Source of the DNA: RGIG3040 sp964410675
GTDB lineage: Bacteria > Bacillota > Clostridia > Lachnospirales > Lachnospiraceae
Length of the DNA stretch: 21,677 bases
NCBI GenBank assembly: GCA_964410675.1
Contig: CAYPIB010000048.1
Coordinates: forward strand, 1-21,677
Reading direction: 5' to 3'
In this document: positions 1-8,056 of the stretch, one piece after another
Numbering within the stretch: position 1 is the first letter of the stretch
How the letters are laid out: each line of letters opens with the position of its first letter
Notes under the pieces: model-generated
Told to the model about the DNA's origin: nothing
Seen by the model: only the letters and a program-made list of their open reading frames with translations
The model's database searches: none
Translations under genes and position numbers: made by a program

Positions 1-276
1 TTTTATGAGAACATTCCGAGAATGCTTACTGAAAATACACATGCAATCATAGAGAAGGACAGTTATCCGGTATTGCCGATATTTAAAATGCTTCAGCGTG
101 TAGGAAATATAACGGATGAAATGATGTATAATACTTATAATATGGGACTTGGTATGATTATGGCAGCAGCACCGGAGCAGGTGGATGCAGCTATGGCGGC
201 AATTAAGGCAGCGGGAGAAACTCCGTATATCATTGGTAAGCTGAAAGAAGGCGAAAAAGGAGTTACTTTATGCTAA
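1..276 (+). CDS. purM: Phosphoribosylformylglycinamidine cyclo-ligase (AIR synthase), C-terminal part
   Basis: The window opens inside this gene; the reading frame is open from base 1 and only the last 91 residues are present. They start with FYENIPRML, the conserved PurM segment that follows the second domain's glycine motif, and include YNMGLGMI, a hallmark of the C-terminal domain. The enzyme closes the imidazole ring of AIR from FGAM with ATP, in cytosolic de novo purine synthesis. The stop codon overlaps the start of purN by 7 nt (ATGCTAA), which suggests translational coupling. The family identification is firm; the 5' part lies outside the window. Confidence 0.95.
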   Translation, partial: FYENIPRMLTENTHAIIEKDSYPVLPIFKMLQRVGNITDEMMYNTYNMGLGMIMAAAPEQVDAAMAAIKAAGETPYIIGKLKEGEKGVTLC

Positions 277-896
277 AAATTGTTGTATGTGTGTCCGGCG
301 GAGGCACTAACTTACAGGCAGTTATAGATGGAATAAAACAAAACAGCATTCAAAATACAGAAATTATTGCAGTCATCAGTAATAACCAAACAGCCTATGC
401 TTTGGATCGGGCAAAGAAAGAAGGGATACCGGCTCAATGTATTTCTCCAAAGGAATATAGTGACCGTGAATTATTTAATCAGGCATTATGTCACGAAATG
501 GAAAAGTTAAATCCAGACTTAATAGTTTTGGCGGGATTTCTAGTAAACATTCCAACAGAGATGGTGAAGGCATTTCCGAATCGGATTATTAATATTCACC
601 CTTCACTCATTCCATCTTTTTGCGGAGTCGGCTATTATGGTTTAAAGGTACATGAAGCAGCACTGCAAAGAGGAGTTAAAATAACAGGTGCTACGGTACA
701 TTTTGTAGATAATGGTACCGATACAGGCCCTATTTTACTGCAGCAAGCAGTTGAAGTTCGGCCGGAAGATGATGCCGAATCATTACAAAAAAGAGTGATG
801 GAGCAGGCAGAATGGGTAATTTTACCAAAAGCAATTGACTTAATTTCAGCTGGAAGAGTATCAATTGAAAATGGAAAAGCAGTAATTACAGATTAA
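270..896 (+). CDS. purN: Phosphoribosylglycinamide formyltransferase
   Basis: This 208-residue protein has the usual length for single-domain GAR transformylase, which moves a formyl group from 10-formyltetrahydrofolate to GAR. The N-terminal phosphate-binding loop SGGGTN is at residues 9-14. The catalytic triad of the family is visible: Asn108 and His110 in INIHPSL, and Asp151 in the DNGTDTGPI segment. The segment between His110 and the next helix (SLIPSFCGVGYYG) is of the type seen in clostridial enzymes. The start codon lies inside the end of purM, so the two genes are coupled in one operon; purD follows after 25 nt. Note that purH, often placed between purN and purD in this group, is absent here. 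Confidence 0.96.
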   Translation: MLKIVVCVSGGGTNLQAVIDGIKQNSIQNTEIIAVISNNQTAYALDRAKKEGIPAQCISPKEYSDRELFNQALCHEMEKLNPDLIVLAGFLVNIPTEMVKAFPNRIINIHPSLIPSFCGVGYYGLKVHEAALQRGVKITGATVHFVDNGTDTGPILLQQAVEVRPEDDAESLQKRVMEQAEWVILPKAIDLISAGRVSIENGKAVITD

Positions 897-921
897 AGGA
901 ATAACACTTACGGAGGCAGAG

Positions 922-2187
922 ATGAAAGTATTAATTGTAGGAAGCGGCGGAAGAGAACATGCAATAGCAGCAAGTGTTGCAAAGAGCAGTAAAGTAGATA
1001 AACTATATTGTGCACCGGGAAATGCAGGTATTGCACAATTAGCGGAGTGTGTTCCGATTGGTGTAAAAGAGTTTGATAAAATTGTAGAATTTGCCAGGAA
1101 ATATAATGTTGATTTAACAATTGTGGGTTCTGAAGACCCATTAGTCGGCGGTTTAGTTGATCTGCTGGAAGATGCCGGGCTAAGAGCTTTTGGTCCACAC
1201 AAAAATGCTGCAATTCTAGAAGGAAGCAAGGCGTTCTCAAAAGATTTAATGAAAAAATACAATATTCCATCCGCGGGCTATGAGACATTCGATGATGCCG
1301 ACAAAGCAATTGCCTATTTAGAATCATCAAAATATCCGATTGTATTAAAGGCAGACGGGCTTGCCCTTGGTAAAGGTGTTTTAATTTGCAATACATTAGA
1401 AGAAGCCAGAGAAGGCGTAAAATCGATTATGCAGGATAAACAGTTTGGTACTGCCGGAAACAGGATGGTAATCGAAGAATTTATGACAGGAAGAGAAGTC
1501 TCAGTGCTTTCTTTTGTCGATGGTAAGACAATTAAAATTATGAGCTCTGCACAAGATCATAAGCGTGCAAAAGATGGTGATGAAGGATTAAATACCGGCG
1601 GAATGGGAACTTTTTCCCCAAGTCCTTTCTATACAAATGAAGTCGATGAGTTTTGTCAGAAATATATTTATCAGGCCACTGTGGATGCTATGGCATCAGA
1701 AGGCAGAGCATTTAAAGGAATTATCTTTTTCGGACTTATGTTAACCGAAAATGGACCAAAGGTTTTAGAGTACAATGCCAGATTCGGGGATCCCGAAGCA
1801 CAGGTAGTGTTACCACGAATGAAAAATGATTTGGTAGAGGTTGCTGAAGCATGTATTGATGGTACACTGGATCAAATAGATTTACAATTTGAAGACAATG
1901 CAGCGGTTTGTGTTATGCTTGCTTCCGATGGGTATCCGGTCTCGTTTGAAAAAGGATTTGTTATTAAAGGCTTGGAAAGTTTTGAAGGAAAAGAAGATTA
2001 TTTTGTTTTCCATTCCGGTACGAAACAGACTGAGGACGGAATTGTAACGAATGGCGGACGGGTCCTGGGTGTAACTGCAAAAGGGACAAGCTTAAAAGAA
2101 GCAAGGGACCACGCATATGAAGCAACCGGTTGGATTGAGTTTGAAAATAAATATATGCGGACAGATATAGGCAAGGCGATTGATTAG
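922..2187 (+). CDS. purD: Phosphoribosylamine--glycine ligase (GAR synthetase)
   Basis: This 421-residue ATP-grasp ligase joins phosphoribosylamine and glycine in the second step of purine synthesis. The N-terminal domain starts with MKVLIVGSGGREHA, the classic GARS signature. The ATP-grasp region shows LKADGLALGKGV at residues 142-153, GGMGTFSP near 226-233, and the metal-binding EYNARFGDPEAQ at 283-294. The C-terminal domain is complete and the length is normal for a monofunctional PurD. GGAGG lies just before the ATG. It is the last purine gene here, since a hairpin terminator follows within about 30 nt. Confidence 0.97.
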   Translation: MKVLIVGSGGREHAIAASVAKSSKVDKLYCAPGNAGIAQLAECVPIGVKEFDKIVEFARKYNVDLTIVGSEDPLVGGLVDLLEDAGLRAFGPHKNAAILEGSKAFSKDLMKKYNIPSAGYETFDDADKAIAYLESSKYPIVLKADGLALGKGVLICNTLEEAREGVKSIMQDKQFGTAGNRMVIEEFMTGREVSVLSFVDGKTIKIMSSAQDHKRAKDGDEGLNTGGMGTFSPSPFYTNEVDEFCQKYIYQATVDAMASEGRAFKGIIFFGLMLTENGPKVLEYNARFGDPEAQVVLPRMKNDLVEVAEACIDGTLDQIDLQFEDNAAVCVMLASDGYPVSFEKGFVIKGLESFEGKEDYFVFHSGTKQTEDGIVTNGGRVLGVTAKGTSLKEARDHAYEATGWIEFENKYMRTDIGKAID

Positions 2188-2216
2188 TAAGGAAAAGAAC
2201 GATAAGTAAAAATAAA

Positions 2217-2248
2217 AAAACAGCCGATATTTAAATTGAGGCTGTTTT
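2217..2248 (+). terminator. Rho-independent terminator after purD
   Basis: A perfect 9-bp inverted repeat, AAAACAGCC and GGCTGTTTT, encloses a 14-nt loop. The A-run on the 5' side and T-run on the 3' side are part of the stem, as is common in these bacteria, so it could work in both directions. It separates the purine operon from the XrtG cluster. Confidence 0.85.
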
Positions 2249-2302
2249 ATTATGTACATTATATTATTTTCTTATATAGACTTGGTTTGAAAGGAAGCAT
2301 TC

Positions 2303-5300
2303 ATGGCATTTGAAGGATATAAATTAAAATTTGATTTACATGCAGCTCACAGTAATGTTGGCAATCATAAAGAGAAGCGTCATTTTCACACGTTTACCAT
2401 TACATTATTTTTGCGTGATTCAGATGAGCAGATGGACTTATATACTGATATTGAAAAGCATGTAAATAGCTGGCTTTCTTCTTTACAATATCAGTATTTA
2501 GATGAAACGGAATTATTCGAAGGATGTGAAACTACTTTAGAAGCAATCGGAGATCGATTGTTTCATGAATTTAAACCGCGTATAGAAGAACTTAAGTTTG
2601 AACTGATACGGTTAGAGGTATTTGAAAATCCAATCCGTACGTATTCTGTATCAGATAAACTTTTGGATCATCAAGCAAATAAGATTACCTTTTTTCCAAG
2701 TAGTTTAGCTGAAAATAGTAATTGGGAATTTCAGACGACTTCTTTTGAAGAAAAAGCTAATGTTAGGCATGGTAAAGAAGAAACTGTAAAAGAAGAAATT
2801 GCATTAAAGGAAATGGAAAGTCAATCGAGAGAAAGTAAGATACAGAATAACAGCCCGGAGAATATGGCACGGGGAGAAGAAAAAAATACATATAAGAGAA
2901 AAGCGTTTCAGATAGAAAAACTAACGTTATGTAAAATTTTTTTTGCCTTGTTATTTTTTGGCGGCATCTCTCTCGCAATTATGTATACCATTAAAACAGG
3001 CGGTCTTTACCCGCAAGGCTCGGATACGCTTTGTCACTTGTATCGGGCGGATTTACTACTGGAACATATAAAATCGGGGAATTGGTATCCCTTATATGAT
3101 CCGATGTGGTATAACGGTGTTGAAATCATGCGTTATTGGGCCCCTTTGCCGCTTTATTTTTTAGCTTTTCTGCAATTTTTAATCGGCGGCACAGCATTAG
3201 ATGCATATATTTTTTTTTGTGGTGCAATATTTTTCATTGGTGCAATCGGGTGGCTGATGCTGGGCTGTCATTTTAACAGAATTGGATTTTCTGTTTTTAT
3301 GGCAGTTACTTGGTACTTCCTACCGGAAAACATGCGCTTGCTTATTTTAGATGGGAATCTGCCAAGAGTTGTTATTAATACGGCAATGCCATTTTTACTT
3401 TATTTTATTTGGAGATTTATCGATGAGCAAAAAAAGAAAAGCATAATAGGTGTTATTTTATGTACTTCTTTTATCGGCTTGTGCCATATTGGTATTGCCT
3501 TTATGGTAATTGCGACGGTGCTTCTATTTGTCGGATGTTATACACTAGTAAATAAAAAAAGCGGTGTTTTTCTTAAAATAGCAACCGCTATGATTATTGG
3601 CATCTGCATGATTGGAGTCTGGGTAGTACCATCCTTAATCGGTGGCGGAGCAAGCAGAGGAGAAGCAGGGAATCAAGTAATGTCCTTGTTTTTTGATAAT
3701 GCATGGCATGCACTAAATCCAACATTGCGGTATACGGGTAATTTAACGAATTTTTATTATGGGTTATCCATATTTATTTTATGCATGTTAGGTATCTTTT
3801 TAAGCAATAAAAAGGCAAAGCCGGGTTTTATAACCGGACTTTTCATCTTCTTATGTACAAGCAAATCGGCATATAGCCTATTTGTTTTATTGCCGTTTAG
3901 TCAATTTTTATGGATGATTCGTTTTGTAACAGTTTCCTTTGCATTTGTTTGGCTGTCTTTTCTTTTGTGGAAGGGACTGAAAAAGCCAATATTAGTTAGT
4001 TTGTGTGTCCTAATTACGCTTGACTGTGCTTCATCCATTCCATATATTTACGTGGAAGCAAAGGATCGAGTAGAAAGTCCCATACAGGCTCAAATGGAAC
4101 AGGCGGATGATTTGTTATTAAATGATGCAAAGGAGATTACGACACAGAGAATGGCATTTTTTGATTTAAGTGGTTATGGATCGTTTGCACCTTATTATGT
4201 TACCGGTGTAGGCCGTAAAGTTCCATATGTATTTGGTGCCGGATGGGAAGGAGCAAAAACTTCTGATAATATTGTCAGATTAAATAGTGCGATAGAAAAC
4301 GGAAAATATGCTTATGTATTTGACCGCAGCTTGGAGCTTGGCACCGATACACTACTATTTCCAATCAATCAATTACAAGGCGGAGAAAAAGATAGGAATA
4401 CTTTGATTCAAACCGGTATAAAATTTGGTTATTCCTTAGCGAAGCAGAATGAAACATCTATTTTATTTCATTTGGATATAGATGGGACATTCGGAACGAT
4501 TACACAGTATGACAATTTGGCGGTTGGCCAGGCAGCAAATGATATTGCTTTATTATTTCCTGATTTTGAAGAGGGAAGGTCCTCAAGTCTGGATGATTAC
4601 ACGGTAAAAGAATTGTGTCAATATAAAAAAGTTTATCTTTCTGATTTTGAATATAAAGACAAAAAAGAAACAGAAAATAAATTAAAAAAAGTTGCAGATA
4701 GTGGAACAATTATTTATGTTGATATGAATCGGATACCAAAAAATAAGTCTACAAATAATATGGAGCTGTTTGGTGTTACGGCACAGAATGTTTTATTTTC
4801 AGAGTCATTTCCGACACTTTGGTATGAAGGAAGTAAGTTTGAAACGGGACCGTTTATCAAAGAGTTAAAGCAGTGGAGCGGTGTCTATTTATCAGGGCTG
4901 AAAGACGTGACAGGATATGCCAATATGAATAACCAGAAGCTTCCGTTTTTGGGTACAGCAGGCAATGAGAATATTACTTTAATCGGATTTAATCTCGTAT
5001 ATCATAGTGAGATTGCTTCCGATCAGGCGGCAGAGGATTTAGTAGGAAAGATATTTGGCGAAAGCAGTGAAAAAAGTCCAAAAAGACAAATTGTACCTGT
5101 TGACATTTTATATGAAAATAGTAGAATAGTACTAAGAACAGAAAATTCTCAGGTGAATGCAGCAATTGCATATTTAGATATATTTACACCTGACAGACCG
5201 ATAGCAGAGCAGAACAACTGCGTGATTTTGGATGAAGGAGTTACAACCATTTACTTAAAGTATCCTTATTTACTGGAAGGCAGTATTGCTTCAATGATCG

Positions 5301-5371
5301 GTTTTGCTGCTCTGATTGGCTTTATTATTTTTATTATAAAAAATAGTGGAAATAAAGAAGAGCAGCAATAA
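2303..5371 (+). CDS. PTPS-like domain fused to multi-TM GT-C-like membrane protein (PF10131 type), XrtG cluster
   Basis: This is a 1022-residue protein in three parts. Residues 1-125 resemble 6-pyruvoyl-tetrahydropterin/6-carboxytetrahydropterin synthase: the zinc ligands appear as His16 (AAHS) and His27/His29 (HFH), with the later TLE and EVFENP motifs, but no cysteine stands between His16 and His27, where the family's catalytic Cys sits. Residues 135-205 form a charged linker. From 207 on there are about ten hydrophobic segments; the first is followed by GSDTLCHLYRAD (239-250), the acidic loop expected for a GT-C type glycosyltransferase and for the PTPS_related membrane family. Residues 580-990 form a large, probably extracytoplasmic region with a GATase-like stretch at about 740-830, and a final TM at 993-1013 ends in a charged tail. 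The start has AAGGAAG 7 nt upstream. Function is unproven; transfer of lipid-linked sugar is an inference. Confidence 0.8.
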   Translation: MAFEGYKLKFDLHAAHSNVGNHKEKRHFHTFTITLFLRDSDEQMDLYTDIEKHVNSWLSSLQYQYLDETELFEGCETTLEAIGDRLFHEFKPRIEELKFELIRLEVFENPIRTYSVSDKLLDHQANKITFFPSSLAENSNWEFQTTSFEEKANVRHGKEETVKEEIALKEMESQSRESKIQNNSPENMARGEEKNTYKRKAFQIEKLTLCKIFFALLFFGGISLAIMYTIKTGGLYPQGSDTLCHLYRADLLLEHIKSGNWYPLYDPMWYNGVEIMRYWAPLPLYFLAFLQFLIGGTALDAYIFFCGAIFFIGAIGWLMLGCHFNRIGFSVFMAVTWYFLPENMRLLILDGNLPRVVINTAMPFLLYFIWRFIDEQKKKSIIGVILCTSFIGLCHIGIAFMVIATVLLFVGCYTLVNKKSGVFLKIATAMIIGICMIGVWVVPSLIGGGASRGEAGNQVMSLFFDNAWHALNPTLRYTGNLTNFYYGLSIFILCMLGIFLSNKKAKPGFITGLFIFLCTSKSAYSLFVLLPFSQFLWMIRFVTVSFAFVWLSFLLWKGLKKPILVSLCVLITLDCASSIPYIYVEAKDRVESPIQAQMEQADDLLLNDAKEITTQRMAFFDLSGYGSFAPYYVTGVGRKVPYVFGAGWEGAKTSDNIVRLNSAIENGKYAYVFDRSLELGTDTLLFPINQLQGGEKDRNTLIQTGIKFGYSLAKQNETSILFHLDIDGTFGTITQYDNLAVGQAANDIALLFPDFEEGRSSSLDDYTVKELCQYKKVYLSDFEYKDKKETENKLKKVADSGTIIYVDMNRIPKNKSTNNMELFGVTAQNVLFSESFPTLWYEGSKFETGPFIKELKQWSGVYLSGLKDVTGYANMNNQKLPFLGTAGNENITLIGFNLVYHSEIASDQAAEDLVGKIFGESSEKSPKRQIVPVDILYENSRIVLRTENSQVNAAIAYLDIFTPDRPIAEQNNCVILDEGVTTIYLKYPYLLEGSIASMIGFAALIGFIIFIIKNSGNKEEQQ

Positions 5372-5411
5372 TATATTAGTATGTAGACTCATACATAAAG
5401 GGATGAAACAG

Positions 5412-6101
5412 ATGAAGAAATTAATGATGCAAACGTTAATAACCAGTTTTTTATTAGCTGTTTTGTTTTCAACTACCGTGAGTGCGGCAGGGGGATTTAA
5501 AATTGACGGCTACTTTGATGACTGGGAAAATGTCAAAAAAACGAATATTTCTTATAATAGCTGGGATGGCAGGGAAAATCATTCAGGAGCAATTGTCATT
5601 CATGATGGTTACTTATATGGATATTTTGAACTGAGCCACCTTTATTCCAGTCAAATTACCCCCAATACTTACTATATTAGGGTAAACGGACAACAGAGTG
5701 TCATCAATTTCCAATATACAGACAAGAATGGCAATGTTGACTGGAATAAAGATATGTACAATTTGGACAATGGAATTCATCGGGGAATTTCAGCAATAGC
5801 TGGAACTTATCCGCTATATAATGTTGGAGATGCCGCGTTTCATATTGTGTACCATAATAATACTTCTCAAATTGGTGATCGCTTAGAGTTTCGGGTGAAG
5901 CTGTCAGAACTGGAGAAGGCAATGAATTTGCCGGAAGGTTCCATGAGCCATGGTGCAAAGATTGAACTTTTTAATCCTAATATTGGTAAAGAGCATTTAA
6001 TTGTTGTCGGAACCTCCTCAGGAGCTTTTATGGGAATTGGTCTTAGTATGCTGGCAGTATTCGGGATAACTGCGAAAAGAAGGAAAAAGGAAAGAGCATG
6101 A
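5412..6101 (+). CDS. Secreted protein with Firmicu-CTERM-type sorting tail, likely XrtG substrate
   Basis: The start is taken at 5412 because AAAGGG lies 9 nt upstream and the product then begins with a typical signal peptide (MKKLMMQ, hydrophobic core to about residue 22, cleavage near VSAA). An in-frame ATG at 5346 would overlap the preceding gene and spoil the signal peptide. The mature part starts with IDGYFDDW (31-38), a motif shared with CBM9-like beta-sandwich domains, and is rich in aromatic and beta-forming residues. The C-terminus is tripartite: a short TSSG motif (201-204), one hydrophobic segment (205-220), and a basic tail KRRKKERA. This matches the Firmicu-CTERM sorting signal known to travel with XrtG. 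It is the only such substrate in the window, and its stop overlaps the xrtG start by 4 nt. The sugar-binding idea is inference. Confidence 0.82.
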   Translation: MKKLMMQTLITSFLLAVLFSTTVSAAGGFKIDGYFDDWENVKKTNISYNSWDGRENHSGAIVIHDGYLYGYFELSHLYSSQITPNTYYIRVNGQQSVINFQYTDKNGNVDWNKDMYNLDNGIHRGISAIAGTYPLYNVGDAAFHIVYHNNTSQIGDRLEFRVKLSELEKAMNLPEGSMSHGAKIELFNPNIGKEHLIVVGTSSGAFMGIGLSMLAVFGITAKRRKKERA

Positions 6102-6712
6102 ATTACTTAATTATAATTGGCTTTTTACTTTGGCTTTACTTTCTTACCGTGTTTAAACGTGCAAAGGTTGACTATTTTTATTTTCTATGGGGAAGTATCG
6201 GTTTTTTTATATTTTTAATGATATTTGTACAGCCCATTATTCTGGAACCTCTTACTGTACTTGTTACTTCGGCAACGGGTGTCATTGGAAAAGTGACAGG
6301 CTGGTTTGAAGCCTATCGGGAATATAGTATTCTATTTATTAATAATTATGAGAGCAACGCCGCCATTTCTTTGTATATTGATTATGAGTGTTCCGGTATC
6401 ATTGAAATGATGGCTTTTGTTTCGCTGCTCATTTTTTTTCAGGTTTATGATGTGCTGCAAAGAATTGTTATCAGTATAGTCGGATGTATTATAATTTTCT
6501 TTTCAAATGTACTGCGAATTTTTATTATATGTACGATGATCTATTTTGGGGGAAATGAAATGTACTATGTGGCCCATACTGTTATAGGTCGTATTGTGTT
6601 CTATTTTTTATCAATATTATTATATTATTATGTTTTTACACACGGACAGATTATCAGGCAAAAGATAGGAGGTTTTGGTTATGGAAAACATACTGGAAAT
6701 TCTATCAAGTGA
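6098..6712 (+). CDS. xrtG: Exosortase family protein XrtG
   Basis: This 204-residue polytopic membrane protein carries the three exosortase/archaeosortase catalytic residues in order and correct setting: Cys98 in YECSGIIEM, Arg140 in FFSNVLRIF, and His160 in YYVAHTVIGR. Hydrophobic segments lie at about 3-18, 26-48, 101-118, 122-148 and 161-180. Exosortases are thought to cut proteins at a C-terminal sorting tail and transfer them to a surface acceptor, in the manner of sortase but within the membrane. The ATGA overlap with the upstream substrate gene shows tight coupling. The family assignment to the XrtG branch (TIGR03110 as I recall it) rests on the short length and on the neighbours; no acceptor is known to me. 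Confidence 0.9.
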   Translation: MNYLIIIGFLLWLYFLTVFKRAKVDYFYFLWGSIGFFIFLMIFVQPIILEPLTVLVTSATGVIGKVTGWFEAYREYSILFINNYESNAAISLYIDYECSGIIEMMAFVSLLIFFQVYDVLQRIVISIVGCIIIFFSNVLRIFIICTMIYFGGNEMYYVAHTVIGRIVFYFLSILLYYYVFTHGQIIRQKIGGFGYGKHTGNSIK

Positions 6713-8051
6713 AATTGTGTTTTGGACTGCGTGGGTAATCATACCGCTTATTATGGAAATCATACCGGCAATGTTTGGGGCTGGTATTTTAATACGTAAG
6801 CGTTTATCCCACAAGTTGGATCCGGAGCTTAGCTATTTTCCTCAAATAACATTAATTGTTCCGGTATATAATTCTGCTGTGACGTTACGGGCCTGTCTGG
6901 ATTCGATTAAAAATTCAACGTATCCGCTCGATCAAATTCTCGTTATGCTTGTAAATAATGAGAGTAAGGATAACAGCTTTGATGTATTTACACAATACCA
7001 GCAGGAAAATACTGGTGTGAATTTAAAATGGATGAATGCCAGACAAGGTAAATCCAAAGCATTAAATATGGCATTATTTAATAGTGAAGGTAAATATATT
7101 GTTCATATAGACAGTGATGGTGTTCTGCAACAGGATGCGTTAAGTAATCTCGTAAAACGCTTTGAAGCACATGAAGATATACATTGTATGACCGGAACAG
7201 TGCTTACAAATCCGGACCGGATTAAGGAAGAAAAACGTTTTAAGAAGAGATTGTTGCAAACTGCTGAATTTTATGAATACTGTCAGGCATTTTTAGCAGG
7301 AAGAAATTATGAAGCAGAGCTGAATAGTATCTTTACGATGTCAGGTGCCTTTTCATGTTTTCGCAAATCTACTATTTTAAAAACGCAGATGTATAATACT
7401 GAAACGTTATGTGAGGATACGCATGTTACGTTTCAAATCAGATATCTTCTAAAAAAGAAGATTGGTATATGTGAAAATGCGTTATTTTTTGTAGATCCCA
7501 TTGACTGTGCAGAGAATTTGTATTTGCAAAGACAGAGATGGCAGAGGGGCGAAATAGAAGTCATTCATATGTTTCCGGTTCAAAAGAATTTAGTAAAAGG
7601 CTTTTTTACTAATTTTATGTCACGGATTATGGTCTATGATCATACTTTTGCTTTTCCAAGAATGATATGGTATTTTGCTCTTATTTGTCTGACTTTTTTA
7701 AACTATCCGTTTCGCTATCTTGTTATATCAACAACTTTTATATATGTTATGTATACAATATCGGCGTTTTTATATTATTTAAATGTATGTACTTATCTTA
7801 AATGGAATAAGGAGCTGCGGCATTTTTATAGGTCTAGAATACTATATGTATTTGTGTTGCCGCTTTTTAATATTATGGTATATTGGTTCCGGCTGGCAGG
7901 TATTATTAACAGCATCAAAGGAAGCCGCAGCTGGCGTGCCAAAAGCTTTACTGAAGAAATGGCGGCATGTAAAACAATACTGAAAAAGGATGCCTCATTT
8001 ATGTTAGTAAGAATTGAAAAGCTAAAGAAAATGATTCACGATAAAGGATAA
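6681..8051 (+). CDS. XrtG-associated family 2 glycosyltransferase, processive type
   Basis: The start at ATG 6681 is chosen because AGGAGG lies 8 nt upstream; an in-frame TTG at 6675 is too close to that site. The 456-residue product overlaps the end of xrtG by 32 nt. An N-terminal TM (about 13-37) is followed by a cytosolic GT-A domain: VPVYN (60-64), the metal-binding DSD at 144-146, the catalytic ED pair at 245-246, and QRQRW at 283-287. The Q/RxxRW motif is the mark of processive enzymes such as hyaluronan and cellulose synthases. Several TM segments lie at about 326-345, 347-370 and 388-408. It corresponds to the XrtG-associated GT clade (TIGR03111 in my memory). The sugar and the product are not known. 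Confidence 0.87.
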   Translation: MENILEILSSEIVFWTAWVIIPLIMEIIPAMFGAGILIRKRLSHKLDPELSYFPQITLIVPVYNSAVTLRACLDSIKNSTYPLDQILVMLVNNESKDNSFDVFTQYQQENTGVNLKWMNARQGKSKALNMALFNSEGKYIVHIDSDGVLQQDALSNLVKRFEAHEDIHCMTGTVLTNPDRIKEEKRFKKRLLQTAEFYEYCQAFLAGRNYEAELNSIFTMSGAFSCFRKSTILKTQMYNTETLCEDTHVTFQIRYLLKKKIGICENALFFVDPIDCAENLYLQRQRWQRGEIEVIHMFPVQKNLVKGFFTNFMSRIMVYDHTFAFPRMIWYFALICLTFLNYPFRYLVISTTFIYVMYTISAFLYYLNVCTYLKWNKELRHFYRSRILYVFVLPLFNIMVYWFRLAGIINSIKGSRSWRAKSFTEEMAACKTILKKDASFMLVRIEKLKKMIHDKG

Positions 8052-8056
8052 TATAA

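Noticed and set aside
861..1396. Open minus-strand frames of 133 and 162 codons across purD
   Set aside because: They lie fully over a well-conserved purD, overlap each other and show no family features; they are mirror frames of the real gene.
2236..2280. Promoter for the XrtG cluster (TTGAGG at 2236-2241 with TATATT at 2260-2265, or a TATAGA near 2275)
   Set aside because: The first pair has an 18-nt spacer but overlaps the purD terminator, and the second lacks a convincing -35. A promoter is expected here but I cannot pick one.
5379..5394. Hairpin GTATG/CATAC between the PTPS fusion gene and the substrate gene
   Set aside because: The stem has only 5 bp, is AT-rich and lacks a T-run, so it is not a terminator.
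5346..5411. Longer N-terminus for the Firmicu-CTERM protein starting at ATG 5346
   Set aside because: It would overlap the upstream gene, has no ribosome site, and would place polar residues before the signal peptide; the start at 5412 has AAAGGG at proper distance.
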